Below, in pieces: positions 56,415-64,000 of a stretch of 64,000 nt of DNA. The translations under genes and the position numbers were made by a program. The stretch is taken from positions 620,001 through 684,000 of the forward strand of contig NZ_CAJZAG010000001.1 in the NCBI RefSeq assembly GCF_914271485.1, read 5' to 3'. Below the pieces are notes generated by a model that saw only the letters and a program-made list of their open reading frames with translations, was not told where the DNA came from and did no database searches. This DNA is from Cupriavidus pampae (GTDB lineage: Bacteria > Pseudomonadota > Gammaproteobacteria > Burkholderiales > Burkholderiaceae). Numbering within the stretch: the first letter of the stretch is position 1; each line of letters opens with the position of its first letter.

Positions 56415-56452
56415 GGGCTACAACTACAGGGCTACACTGCGGGGCTACAACT
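56415..56452. repeat. GGGCTACA direct repeats between mfd and ispD
   Basis: Three direct copies of GGGCTACA(A)CT at 56415, 56429 and 56442, spaced 14 and 13 bp, with a fourth related CGACTAC at about 56455. They lie in the 264-bp divergent region, near the mfd start. Confidence 0.6.
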
Positions 56453-56636
56453 GCGACTACCAGAACCATACAAACGGCGCGCTACAAAACGACGACGCCC
56501 CGCCGGCAGTGCGGGCGGGGGTCATCGGCCATGCATGCCCGCGCCGGTGGCGGCGGGCGAGGGCCATATTATAGAATGCGGACCGGCCACTCTGCTGGCC
56601 ACCACTGAACTTGACCATCGCCCCCGCCGGAGAACC

Positions 56637-57485
56637 GTGACCGACCCTCGTTCCGACCGTCCTGACCGTAGATTCGCCCTGATTCCCTGCGCCGGCACTG
56701 GTAGCCGCGCGGGCGGGGCGTTGCCCAAGCAATACCAGACGGTGGCCGGGCGGCCGATGATCTGGTACGCGCTGGCCGCGTTTTCCGCGTGCGATGCGAT
56801 CGCCGCCACAGCGCTGGTGCTGGCCCCCGACGACATGCCGCTGGAGTCGCGCTTCGGCGCGGCCACATTCGCGGGTCTGCGCTTCGACACCGCGTTTGTC
56901 GGTGGCGACAGCCGTCACGCGTCGGTGCTCGCGGGCCTGCATCACCTCGCGCAACTGGGCGCGGTGGACACCGACTGGGTGCTCGTGCACGACGCGGCCC
57001 GGCCGGGCCTGACACCCGCCATGATTCACGCGCTGGTGCGCGCGGTGGAAGCCGATGGCGATGACGATCCCGACGCCGCGATCGGCGGCATTCTCGCGGT
57101 ACCCGTGCCGGACACGCTCAAGCGCGCCGAAGCCTCGGGTGGGGCGCTGGCTGGTGCCACGGGTGGTGCCACGAGTGGTCCCAAGAGTGGTCCCAAAATC
57201 GGTGTCACGGTGCCGCGCGAAGGCCTGTGGCAGGCGCAGACCCCGCAGATGTTCCGCGTGGGCGTCCTCCGCGAGGCGCTGCGCGACGCCATGGCCGCGG
57301 GCGCCGTGGTGACCGACGAAGCGAGCGCGATCGAGCGGCTGGGGCTGCATCCGCGCCTCGTCAACGGTTCGCTGCGCAATTTCAAGGTAACGTACCCGGA
57401 GGACTTCGCGCTGGCGGAGGTTCTGCTGGAAACGGGTGCGCCCGTGACATCCCCGACGTCCGGTACCCCCGGCGCGTCGCAGTAA
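56637..57485 (+). CDS. ispD: 2-C-methyl-D-erythritol 4-phosphate cytidylyltransferase IspD
   Basis: 282-residue enzyme of the MEP isoprenoid pathway. The glycine-rich CTP loop is [22 protein letters not shown], followed by [40 protein letters not shown] and [12 protein letters not shown], ending [21 protein letters not shown]. Start is GTG 56637, preceded by GGAGAACC. Typical IspD is about 230-240 residues; this one has about 20 extra, encoded by a 12-bp repeat array between DTLKRA and VTVPREG. ispF follows 27 bp later with TTG start. Confidence 0.95.
   Translation: MTDPRSDRPDRRFALIPCAGTGSRAGGALPKQYQTVAGRPMIWYALAAFSACDAIAATALVLAPDDMPLESRFGAATFAGLRFDTAFVGGDSRHASVLAGLHHLAQLGAVDTDWVLVHDAARPGLTPAMIHALVRAVEADGDDDPDAAIGGILAVPVPDTLKRAEASGGALAGATGGATSGPKSGPKIGVTVPREGLWQAQTPQMFRVGVLREALRDAMAAGAVVTDEASAIERLGLHPRLVNGSLRNFKVTYPEDFALAEVLLETGAPVTSPTSGTPGASQ
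57153..57212 (+). repeat. 12-bp tandem repeat inside ispD
   Basis: Five 12-bp units, each starting GGT: GGTGCCACGGGT, GGTGCCACGAGT, GGTCCCAAGAGT, GGTCCCAAAATC, GGTGTCACGGTG. They encode [20 protein letters not shown], an insert in the loop before the [13 protein letters not shown] segment. Confidence 0.9.
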
Positions 57486-57512
57486 GTTTTTCAAGATTCC
57501 GAAGGAGTTGCA

Positions 57513-58019
57513 TTGAATCCGTTCGATATCCGCGTGGGGCAGGGCTATGACGTGCACGCGCTCGTGCCGGGACGCAAGCTGATTCTCGGCGGCGTGGACA
57601 TTCCCCACGATCGCGGCCTGCTGGGCCACTCCGACGCCGATGCGCTACTGCACGCCGTCACGGACGCGCTGTTCGGCGCGGCCGGTCTCGGCGATATCGG
57701 CCGCCATTTCCCCGATACCGATGTGCAGTTCAAGGGCGCGGACAGCCGCGTGCTGCTGCGCGAATGCGCCAAGCGCGTGCGCGCGGCCGGTTACGAGATC
57801 GGCAACGTGGACGCCACCGTCATCGCGCAACAGCCGAAGCTCGCGCCGCATATCACGGGCATGGTGAACAATCTGGCCGAAGATCTCGGCATCGACCCGA
57901 AGCGCTGCAACGTCAAGGCCAAGACCAACGAGAAGCTCGGCTTCGAAGGACGTCAGGAAGGGATCGTCGCCCAGGCGGCGGTGCTGATCTGGCGTCGCGG
58001 CGGCGACGCGCAGGACTAA
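57513..58019 (+). CDS. ispF: 2-C-methyl-D-erythritol 2,4-cyclodiphosphate synthase IspF
   Basis: 168-residue zinc enzyme of the MEP pathway. Motifs: [14 protein letters not shown] (metal ligands Asp/His), [40 protein letters not shown]-type loop replaced by [14 protein letters not shown], and the C-terminal [25 protein letters not shown]. The start is TTG 57513 with AAGGAG 7 bases upstream; no nearer ATG exists. The ispD-ispF pair is a normal proteobacterial arrangement. The stop interlocks with the convergent GNAT gene (4-bp overlap 58016-58019). Confidence 0.96.
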   Translation: MNPFDIRVGQGYDVHALVPGRKLILGGVDIPHDRGLLGHSDADALLHAVTDALFGAAGLGDIGRHFPDTDVQFKGADSRVLLRECAKRVRAAGYEIGNVDATVIAQQPKLAPHITGMVNNLAEDLGIDPKRCNVKAKTNEKLGFEGRQEGIVAQAAVLIWRRGGDAQD

Positions 58020-58600
58020 TTCCTGGCGATTGGCGAGGGCGCCGGCGGGTCGTCGGCGCTGATCGGAAACACGTAGTCGATCAGCCGCGCCATCGCACCG
58101 CTGCGCGAGCCTGCCTCGGTGCGCTTGGAGAAGCCCATCTGCTGGCAGAGCCGATTGGCCGAGTCCATCTCCGGCATGGCGCGCACCACCAGCGCGTTGG
58201 CGCCGATATCTCGCGCGCGCTGGATGCAGATCTGCATCAGCGTATGACCGAGGCCCAGGCCGCGTGCCTGCGGACTGACCGACAGCAATCGCGCCTCGGG
58301 CTGCGTCAGCGTAATCGTGCTGCCATCGAGCGCGGGCAACGTGGCACCGGGATGGCAGAACAACACGGCGCCGCTGATGCCATGGTCGCCCTCGGCCACC
58401 CACCATTCCATGTCGGCGTTTTTAGAGGCCGCGAGCACGGATTGCATACCGCGCTGGAACGACGCGCGGCAGTCTTCCATGATCTCGAGTTCGTACTGCG
58501 CATAGGCCTGCTGCGTGACCGCGGCAATATCGCCCCAGTCATACGCTGCCGCCAGGCGGTAGCGGAAGCGAGGCGAGTCGTGCGAAGGCAGAGTGCTCAT
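58016..58600 (-). CDS. GNAT-family N-acetyltransferase
   Basis: 194-residue GNAT fold protein. The acetyl-CoA pyrophosphate loop is [19 protein letters not shown] (Q-x-x-G-x-G variant), the beta-bulge region is [10 protein letters not shown], and the C-terminal [11 protein letters not shown] follows [13 protein letters not shown]. The N-terminal half ([35 protein letters not shown]) resembles other general acetyltransferases. ATG 58600 ([12 protein letters not shown]) is chosen. Substrate unknown. Convergent with ispF. Confidence 0.88.
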   Translation of the reverse strand: MSTLPSHDSPRFRYRLAAAYDWGDIAAVTQQAYAQYELEIMEDCRASFQRGMQSVLAASKNADMEWWVAEGDHGISGAVLFCHPGATLPALDGSTITLTQPEARLLSVSPQARGLGLGHTLMQICIQRARDIGANALVVRAMPEMDSANRLCQQMGFSKRTEAGSRSGAMARLIDYVFPISADDPPAPSPIARN

Positions 58601-58685
58601 GGTGACAATGTTGTGCCAGTCGTGCAGTCGATTGTATGCCCATCGACACGCCCGCGCAGCGTGGGCGTACCCGGATGACACAGAA

Positions 58686-58719
58686 ATAAAAAAGCCCCCT
58701 CCCGTGCGGGAGAGGGCTT
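58686..58719 (-). terminator. terminator of the ahpC-ahpD operon
   Basis: Minus strand AAGCCCTCTCCCG-CAC-GGGAGGGGGCTT, a repeat-type GAGAGGGG palindrome, followed by TTTTTATT. Acts as the end signal of ahpD. A sixth relative of the palindromic repeat family. Confidence 0.8.
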
Positions 58720-58744
58720 GCGGTGCAAGATTGCGATGCGGCAG

Positions 58745-59266
58745 TTACTGCGCGGCAATCACGTTGGCGGCAGCGCCGATCACGGCGGCGATGCGGCCGA
58801 CGTCGCGCAATTGCTGCGACGTCATGCCTTGTTCGTTCTTCAGCAACTGATAGTGCGACTTCACGCAGAAGTGGCACTTGCCGATGATCGAGGCGGCCAG
58901 CGCGTACATCTCGAAGCGGCGCTTGTCCACACCACCATGGGTAGCGTAGGCGTTCATGCGCAGGCCGGCCGGCTGGCTCGCCAGATCCGGATCGTCGGCC
59001 ATCTCGATGTACGGATACCAGACGTTGTTCATGCCCATCAGCGCGGCCGCGGTCAGCGCGGCGTTGGTTTCCTCGGGCGACAGCACGTTCGCATTGCGAA
59101 TCGCGTCAACGATTACGCGGCTCTGCGCGGCAAACGCGGCAGCCAGCGCCACACCCACGGCATCGTTGCCTTCCAGCGACGAACGCGCGATGGTGCCATC
59201 GACGTTGAGGCGGATGTCCTTGGCGTAATCGGGGATGAGGTTCTTAATCGTGGCGAGGAATTCCAT
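58745..59266 (-). CDS. ahpD: alkylhydroperoxidase AhpD
   Basis: 173-residue AhpD/CMD-family protein; in several bacteria AhpD reduces AhpC in place of AhpF. Active-site CHFC is at residues 131-134 (IIGKCHFCVKSHYQLLKN), with the flanking Glu/His proton relay (His after CVKS). The sequence MEFLATIKNLIPDYAKDIRLNVDGTIARSSL is characteristic. ATG 59266 is preceded by AGGAGA. It is 95 bp downstream of ahpC, with a terminator-like hairpin and a second hairpin in between, so lower expression than ahpC is expected. Confidence 0.95.
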   Translation of the reverse strand: MEFLATIKNLIPDYAKDIRLNVDGTIARSSLEGNDAVGVALAAAFAAQSRVIVDAIRNANVLSPEETNAALTAAALMGMNNVWYPYIEMADDPDLASQPAGLRMNAYATHGGVDKRRFEMYALAASIIGKCHFCVKSHYQLLKNEQGMTSQQLRDVGRIAAVIGAAANVIAAQ

Positions 59267-59291
59267 TTATTTCTCCTATCGGCAAGGGCTC

Positions 59292-59315
59292 AAAAAACCC
59301 GCATGTAGCGGGTTT
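59292..59315 (-). terminator. internal terminator/attenuator between ahpC and ahpD
   Basis: Minus strand: stem AAACCCGC (59315-59308) and GCGGGTTT (59302-59295) with a 5-base loop, followed by T run (A6 on plus, 59292-59297). A complete intrinsic terminator shape lying between two genes that are otherwise consecutive. A second 9-bp hairpin (CGCGTGAAG 59319-59327 with CTTCACGCG 59341-59349) lies just before it. Confidence 0.7.
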
Positions 59316-59360
59316 CCGCGCGTGAAGCGGTCTGGGACCTCTTCACGCGAGCGATGACTA

Positions 59361-59909
59361 TTACAGCGTGGCGCCGCCAACAGCGCGGTTGCACGGGCAC
59401 AGTTCGTCCGTTTGCAGACCGTCCAGAATACGCAGCACTTCTTCCGGGTTACGGCCGACGTTCAGGTTGTTCACCGACACGTGTTGGATCACGTTGTCCG
59501 GATCGACGACGAACGTAGCGCGCAGGGCAACGCCGGCAGCCTTGTCACGCACGCCCAGCTGATCGATCAGCGAGCCGGTCACGTCGGCGAATTGCCATTG
59601 GTCCAGCTTGTTCAGGTCCTTGTGTTCACGACGCCATGCCAGCTTCACGAACTCGTTGTCGCTCGAACCACCCAGCACGATCGCGTCGCGGTCGGCGAAG
59701 TCGCCGTTCAGCTTGGCGAAGGCCACGATTTCGGTCGGGCACACGAAGGTGAAGTCCTTCGGGTAGAAGTAAATGATCTTCCACTTGCCTTCGAACGACT
59801 TTTCGGTGATGTCTTCGAACGCCGATTGGCCGTTCTCTTCGTGGTTGTTGAAACCAGGCTTCACGCCAACGATCTGGAAGGCTTCGAGCTTGTCACCAAC
59901 GGTCTTCAT
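59361..59909 (-). CDS. ahpC: peroxiredoxin AhpC
   Basis: 182-residue 2-Cys peroxiredoxin of the AhpC type reducing peroxides. Peroxidatic Cys 57 (DFTFVCPTEI) and likely resolving Cys 171/173 near the C-terminus (DELCPCNR). The start MKTVGDKLEAFQIVGVKPGFNNHEENG at ATG 59909 has AGGAGA upstream. The partner AhpD gene follows. AhpC, AhpD without AhpF fits the AhpD-reduced branch. Confidence 0.95.
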   Translation of the reverse strand: MKTVGDKLEAFQIVGVKPGFNNHEENGQSAFEDITEKSFEGKWKIIYFYPKDFTFVCPTEIVAFAKLNGDFADRDAIVLGGSSDNEFVKLAWRREHKDLNKLDQWQFADVTGSLIDQLGVRDKAAGVALRATFVVDPDNVIQHVSVNNLNVGRNPEEVLRILDGLQTDELCPCNRAVGGATL

Positions 59910-59978
59910 CAGACTTCTCCTAAATTCAGTTGAAAAGAGAGGCAAGCGATACGCGATTTGCGATCGCAACAGGGACGG

Positions 59979-60008
59979 ATTATGCGTGGTCCTGCACCGG
60001 GCGGCCAA
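59979..60008 (-). promoter_or_regulatory. candidate ahpC promoter
   Basis: Minus strand -35 TTGGCC (60008-60003), 18-base spacer, -10 CATAAT (59984-59979), about 70 bases before the ahpC start. OxyR control would be expected for this family, but I could not identify a clear OxyR site. Confidence 0.45.
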
Positions 60009-60091
60009 TTGATAATCTCAAAGACGCCGATAGGCACCGCACAACGGCACCCGCCATGGCGAGGCCGGTTCCCGCTTGGGAAGGACGGAGT

Positions 60092-60117
60092 ATGCCATGT
60101 GCGAACGCACATGGCAT
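60092..60117. repeat. strong hairpin between MHS transporter and ahpC
   Basis: Perfect 11-bp arms ATGCCATGTGC (60092-60102) and GCACATGGCAT (60107-60117) with a GAAC loop. It lies 20 bases beyond the transporter stop and upstream of the ahpC promoter. No T-run; may be a terminator-like structure or a binding site. Confidence 0.6.
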
Positions 60118-60136
60118 GACAGCGGAGGAGGGGGAA

Positions 60137-61450
60137 TCAGGCGGCGCGCAGGGTCTGTGCCTGATTGTGCTGCCGGAAGATCGCGAGCGTGGCCACCAGG
60201 CCACAGGCAGCGGCGAACATCAGCCACAGGCCCGGCGCGGCCTTGTTGCCGGTGGCATGGATCAGATACGTGGACACCGCTGGCGTGAAGCCGCCGAACA
60301 ATGCCGTGGCCAGGCTGTAAGCCAGCGAGAAACCGGTGGTACGCACCGCGGGTGGCATCAGCTCGGCCAGCGCCACGACCATCGCGCCGTTATAGCTGCC
60401 GTACAGGAACGAGAGCCACAGCTCCACCATCAGCAGGCGGCCGAACGACGGCTCGGCGACTAGCCACGTGATGGCCGGATACGCGGTCAGCAGCGTGAGG
60501 ATGGTGAAGGTAACCAGCAATGGCTTGCGGCCGATGCGATCGGACACGGCGCCCATCAGCGGCAGCCAGATGAAGTTGGACAGGCCCACGCACATCGTGA
60601 CGATGAGGTTGTCCACGTCGTCGAGCTTGAGCACGGTCTTGCCGAAGGTCGGGGTGTACGCGGTGATCATGTAGAACGACACCGTGGTCATCACCACCAG
60701 CAGGCAGCCGGCGATGATGATGCGCCAGTTGTCGAGCATCGAACGGTAGATCTCGCGCGGCGCCGGGCGATGCTTGCGCGCGCGGAAGGCCTCGGTTTCC
60801 TCGAGCGACCGGCGGATCAGGAACAGGAACGGCACGATCAGGCAGCCAATCAGGAACGGCACGCGCCAGCCCCAGGCATCCATCTGCGCGGGTGCGAGCG
60901 TCGCATGCAGGATCACGCCGAGCAGGCCCGCGAAGATCACGGCCACCTGCTGGCTGGCCGATTGCCACGCCACGTAGAAGCCCTTGTGGCCTGGCTTGGC
61001 GATCTCCGACAGGTACACCGATACGCCGCCGAGTTCGACCCCGGCCGAGAAGCCCTGCAACAGGCGTCCCGCGAGCACCAGCAGCGGCGCGGCCACACCG
61101 ATGGTCTGATAGCCAGGCACCAGCGCAATCAGCAGCGTGCCGGCAGCCATCATGATCAGCGTGAGGATCAGGCCTTTGCGGCGGCCGTGATGGTCGATGT
61201 ACGCGCCGAGCACGATCGCGCCGAGCGGCCGCATCAGGAAGCCCGCGCCGAACGTCGCGAGCGAGAGCATCAGCGAGGCGAACTCGTTGCCGCTGGGGAA
61301 GAACGTACGCGCGATGGCGGCGGCATAGAAGCCGTACACCATGAAGTCGTACATTTCGAGGAAGTTACCGCTGACCACGCGGAACACGGTGCGGAAACCG
61401 TGCTGCTGTGACGAGGCGGCGGCAGGCGTGGCGGGGGTGCTGGCTGTCAT
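60137..61450 (-). CDS. MHS-family MFS transporter (citrate/dicarboxylate type)
   Basis: 437-residue major facilitator of the metabolite:H+ symporter family. Twelve membrane segments. MHS pattern: [28 protein letters not shown] in the first helix, [25 protein letters not shown] (MFS signature loop), [47 protein letters not shown] and [25 protein letters not shown]. This is typical of CitA/TcuC tricarboxylate carriers, with ProP-like alternatives. ATG 61450 ([10 protein letters not shown]) is chosen over 61486. Neighbouring genes give no clue to the substrate. Confidence 0.9.
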   Translation of the reverse strand: MTASTPATPAAASSQQHGFRTVFRVVSGNFLEMYDFMVYGFYAAAIARTFFPSGNEFASLMLSLATFGAGFLMRPLGAIVLGAYIDHHGRRKGLILTLIMMAAGTLLIALVPGYQTIGVAAPLLVLAGRLLQGFSAGVELGGVSVYLSEIAKPGHKGFYVAWQSASQQVAVIFAGLLGVILHATLAPAQMDAWGWRVPFLIGCLIVPFLFLIRRSLEETEAFRARKHRPAPREIYRSMLDNWRIIIAGCLLVVMTTVSFYMITAYTPTFGKTVLKLDDVDNLIVTMCVGLSNFIWLPLMGAVSDRIGRKPLLVTFTILTLLTAYPAITWLVAEPSFGRLLMVELWLSFLYGSYNGAMVVALAELMPPAVRTTGFSLAYSLATALFGGFTPAVSTYLIHATGNKAAPGLWLMFAAACGLVATLAIFRQHNQAQTLRAA

Positions 61451-61610
61451 GGGAGCGTCTCTCGCCACCGTAGGGACCGATGGCATCGTTATGTGATGCC
61501 ATGCAGTCTGCGCCGCGCCGCTGTCATTCCGCTGTCAACTGCCTTTCAACTAGATATCAAAGGCTGTCGAAAACCTGTCAATGCGCCCGTTGATGCGCTG
61601 CTGTGGTGCT

Positions 61611-62960
61611 TCAGGCGCGCCGGAAGAACGCGCTGACCACGAGGCCGCTGGCCGGCGGCTGGCGATTGGCGAGCATCAGGCGGCCGCCGTTGCGCTGCAG
61701 GATCCGGTTCACGATCGACATGCCGAGTCCCGCGCCCTTGGCTTCGCTACGCGCGGCATCGAGCCGGTAGAACGGCCGCGTGAGCAGCGGCAGCTGGGCC
61801 TCGGGGACACCCAGGCCATGGTCGGCCACGGTCATCACGGCCTCCTTGTCCTCGGTGCGCGTGGTGATCTCCACCACGGCCATGCCGGTTTCCTCGTCCT
61901 TCGCATAGCGGCGCGCGTTTTCGACGAGGTTGTCGAGAATCCGCTGCACTTCCATGCGATTGGCCATCGCCATGACCGGACCGCCGCTGCGCACGTGCAC
62001 GCGCACATCGTCGTGCGCGGCGTAGACCCCCACCGCATCCTGCACGAGCGCGGACAGGTCCACCGGCTCGAGCATTTCCTGCGCGGGACGCGCGTAGTTG
62101 AGGAACTGCCCGATGATCGCGTCCATCTGTTCGATATCGGAGATCATCGCCTCGCGCGTGGCCATGTCCGCCGGCGACAGCTCGGTTTCCAGGCGCAGGC
62201 GCGTGAGCGGTGTGCGCAGATCGTGCGAGATACCGGCCAGCATCACCACGCGGTCGTCATCGAGCTGGCGCAGGTCCCGCACCATCTGATTGAAACTGTG
62301 GTTGGCCTGTGCCACCTCGCTCGCGCCGTCCTCGTTGAGCAGCGGTGCTTCCCCTCCGGTACCGATCTGCCGTGCCGCGTTGGCCAGGCGTTTGAGCGGG
62401 TAATTGACGCGCGCGGTGATAAAGGCCGCGCCGAAGATCGACAGCAGCAGTGCCGCGATGGTCCACCACAGCCACTGGATGCCCGAGACGCGTTCGAAAC
62501 GTTCGGGACTGATGGCGACCCAGTAGTCGTCGCCCTCGATCTCGAAGCTGACCCACACGCCCGGAATATCGTTGACGGTGGTGGCGATGACGGTGTCCTC
62601 GCCCAGGCGTCCCCGGATTTCCTGTTGCACGAGCTGCGTCAGGAATGGGTTGGCGGTGGGCACTGCGAAGTCGTCATCCTTCTCGCGCGGGTACACCTTG
62701 ATGCCTTCGTTCTGCACGAGGTCGAGCAGAAGGAACCGGCGCCGCGCGGGGTCGGAGTAGAGGAGCGCGGCACGCGTGAGCTTGACCACGCTGACGACCT
62801 GCATGGCGATCTGCTGGGCACGTGGTGCGCGTTCGAAGAGCCGATAGCTCTGGAACCAGATACCCAGCGAGATCGCCAGAAGCAGGGCGATCAGCATGAA
62901 GGTTCGCCAGAATAGCGAACCGAAGAACCGCGTTGCGGTACGGCCGAGAGCGGACGCCAC
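61611..62960 (-). CDS. EnvZ/RisS-like sensor histidine kinase
   Basis: 449-residue inner-membrane kinase. Membrane helices at residues about 20-37 and 162-183 enclose a periplasmic sensor domain of about 125 residues. Then HAMP (VNYPLKRLANAARQIG), the H box with phosphorylated His 246 (MLAGISHDLRTPLTRLRLETEL), the N box (RILDNLVENARRYAK), and G boxes (VADHGLGVPEAQL, KGAGLGMSIV). GTG start at 62960, 24 bp after ompR. In the Bordetella/Burkholderia relatives this pair is RisS/RisA, functionally like EnvZ/OmpR; the local signal is unknown. Confidence 0.93.
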   Translation of the reverse strand: MASALGRTATRFFGSLFWRTFMLIALLLAISLGIWFQSYRLFERAPRAQQIAMQVVSVVKLTRAALLYSDPARRRFLLLDLVQNEGIKVYPREKDDDFAVPTANPFLTQLVQQEIRGRLGEDTVIATTVNDIPGVWVSFEIEGDDYWVAISPERFERVSGIQWLWWTIAALLLSIFGAAFITARVNYPLKRLANAARQIGTGGEAPLLNEDGASEVAQANHSFNQMVRDLRQLDDDRVVMLAGISHDLRTPLTRLRLETELSPADMATREAMISDIEQMDAIIGQFLNYARPAQEMLEPVDLSALVQDAVGVYAAHDDVRVHVRSGGPVMAMANRMEVQRILDNLVENARRYAKDEETGMAVVEITTRTEDKEAVMTVADHGLGVPEAQLPLLTRPFYRLDAARSEAKGAGLGMSIVNRILQRNGGRLMLANRQPPASGLVVSAFFRRA

Positions 62961-62984
62961 GATGCAGACTGTGGACGGACCGCT

Positions 62985-63707
62985 TTACTTCACGCCATCG
63001 GGGATGAAGACGTAGCCAAGCCCCCAGACCGTCTGGATGAAACGGGGGTTGCCCGCATCCGGCTCGATCAGCTTGCGCAGGCGGGAGATCTGCACGTCCA
63101 GGCTGCGATCGAATACTTCGTATTCGCGGCCGCGTGCCATTTCCATGAGTTTCTCGCGCGAGAGCGGCTGGCGCGGATGACGCGCGAAGACCTTGAGCAC
63201 CGAGAACTCGCCCGTGGTGAGCGTGATTTCCTCGTCGTTCTTGGTCAGCGTGCGCGTGGCCAGGTTGAGCACGAAGTCGCCGAACGCGAACGTCTCGGGC
63301 GTCTCCGACGGGGCGCCCGGCACTTCGGCCGGACCCTTGCGGCGCAGCACCGCGTGAATGCGCGCGATCAACTCGCGCGGATTGAACGGCTTGGGCAGGT
63401 AATCGTCGGCGCCCATCTCGAGACCGACGATGCGATCGACGTCTTCGCCCTTCGCGGTCAGCATGATGATCGGGGTCTGATCGTTGGCGCCGCGCAGACG
63501 GCGGCAGATCGAGAGGCCGTCCTCGCCGGGCATCATCAGGTCGAGCACCAGCAGGTCAAAGCGCTCGCGCAGCCAGAGCTTGTTCATGGCCGTGGCGTTC
63601 TCCGCTACCAGCACCGTGAAGCCCTGTTCGCCGAGGTAGCGGCGCAGCAGGTCGCGCAAGCGGGGGTCGTCGTCCACGACGAGAATCTTGTGGCTCGTAT
63701 TTTCCAT
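62985..63707 (-). CDS. ompR: OmpR-family response regulator
   Basis: 240-residue response regulator. Receiver: KILVVDDDPRLRDLL acidic pocket, phosphoacceptor Asp 56 (LLVLDLMMPGEDG), Thr/Lys in MLTAKGEDVDRIVGLEMGADDYLPKPFNPREL. C-terminal winged helix: LTTGEFSVLKVFARHPRQPLSREKLMEMARGREYEVFDRSLDVQISRLRKLIEPDAGNPRFIQTVWGLGYVF. Close match to OmpR/RisA. First gene of a two-gene operon with the kinase downstream. Confidence 0.94.
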   Translation of the reverse strand: MENTSHKILVVDDDPRLRDLLRRYLGEQGFTVLVAENATAMNKLWLRERFDLLVLDLMMPGEDGLSICRRLRGANDQTPIIMLTAKGEDVDRIVGLEMGADDYLPKPFNPRELIARIHAVLRRKGPAEVPGAPSETPETFAFGDFVLNLATRTLTKNDEEITLTTGEFSVLKVFARHPRQPLSREKLMEMARGREYEVFDRSLDVQISRLRKLIEPDAGNPRFIQTVWGLGYVFIPDGVK

Positions 63708-63891
63708 GGCGGTATCTTAGCGACTATCGGTTTTGCTCAAAATGGCTTAACAAAACGTTACATACTTTACCCCGTGGTATGGCGGCGTGCATCAATAGTG
63801 CATTTACACTCCGCTCACCGTTTGGGCCGGTGGGGTTTTTGCTGCCACGGGAAAACAGACCCAGGCGGGAAATCAAAACCGACATTATCCA

Positions 63892-64000
63892 ATGAAAGTG
63901 AAGCAATACCGGCACGGGCAAACCCTGCGTCGCGCATGCGAACTCGGCAGCCGCCCTCAGCGCGCCCGGGTTGCGTCCGCTCAGGTGATGTCGATCGCCG
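63892..64000 (+). CDS. possible 5' end of a gene running off the window
   Basis: An open frame from ATG 63892 runs to the window edge (36 codons: MKVKQYRHGQTLRRACELG, then a basic, Ala-containing stretch ending VMSIA). It is divergent from ompR. The N-terminus is basic and could lead into a signal peptide, but nothing beyond the edge can be seen and no ribosome site is evident. Function unknown. Confidence 0.3.
   Translation, partial: MKVKQYRHGQTLRRACELGSRPQRARVASAQVMSIA

Noticed and set aside
54828-57485. An 885-codon plus-strand frame that runs antisense to mfd and ends as ispD
   Set aside because: Only the last part (from GTG 56637) is IspD. The rest is GC-skew antisense sequence of mfd with His/Arg/Gln-rich composition and no domain.
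63793-63801. An AATAGTGCA element resembling the BoxR motif upstream of ompR
   Set aside because: Single partial match far from any box gene; likely chance.
63724-63921. A 65-codon minus-strand frame upstream of ompR
   Set aside because: No ribosome site, no family, and it overlaps the likely ompR promoter region.

Overview
This 64 kb window is GC-rich betaproteobacterial chromosome and almost certainly comes from Cupriavidus or a very close Burkholderiaceae relative. The best evidence is the phaC-phaA-phaB-phaR-rimO-bktB order, with proteins nearly identical (as far as I can recall those sequences) to the Cupriavidus necator H16 polyhydroxybutyrate proteins, plus a complete box (aerobic benzoyl-CoA) benzoate cluster a short distance upstream. 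I see no insertion sequence, prophage, CRISPR array or rRNA. Most of the window is core genome with a few accessory touches. Gene density is high and many genes overlap or nearly touch.

Layout. 0-3.5 kb: a Bug/TctC-type solute receptor with an MlrC-family M81 metallopeptidase, then a convergent alpha/beta hydrolase. 3.5-6.4 kb: a TrpXYZ-like ABC importer (receptor, permease, ATPase) on the minus strand. 6.6-10.5 kb: pyrD, two N-degron aminoacyl-protein transferases (bpt, aat), a NUDIX hydrolase and a small secreted Gly/Thr-rich protein. 10.7-10.9 kb: an initiator tRNA-fMet with its own promoter and terminator. 10.9-12.0 kb: a RES-Xre toxin-antitoxin pair. 12.1-25.2 kb: the benzoate island: boxA, boxB, boxC and boxR on the minus strand; divergently the benzoate-CoA ligase, an alpha/beta hydrolase and a five-gene LivKHMGF-type ABC importer. 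Together these take up benzoate, activate it to benzoyl-CoA, epoxidise it and cleave the ring, under a BoxR repressor whose probable operators (TATAGTGCA) lie on both sides. boxD is not here.

25.6-36.7 kb: housekeeping genes: kup, tex, a coiled-coil secreted protein, a DUF465 protein, a DinG/YoaA helicase, bamD, rluD, pgeF and a small membrane protein. 37-46 kb: PHB synthesis and its regulation: phaCAB, phaR, a DusC-type tRNA dihydrouridine synthase, rimO and bktB. 46-64 kb: a secreted hypothetical, metC, an iron-regulated DUF3325-DUF3649-PepSY operon behind a Fur box, serB, argE, mfd, ispD-ispF, a GNAT acetyltransferase, ahpC-ahpD, an MHS-family transporter and an EnvZ/OmpR-type two-component system.

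The most unusual signals are small-scale. phaC is 83 codons longer than the H16 enzyme because of an AFPN 12-bp repeat array and a Gly-rich insert. Two other housekeeping genes (dinG, ispD) carry in-frame tandem repeats. The leader of rimO is duplicated in front of dus. Copies of a GAGAGGGG-type palindromic repeat encode the C-termini of two membrane proteins. I did not find a convincing new multi-gene system.
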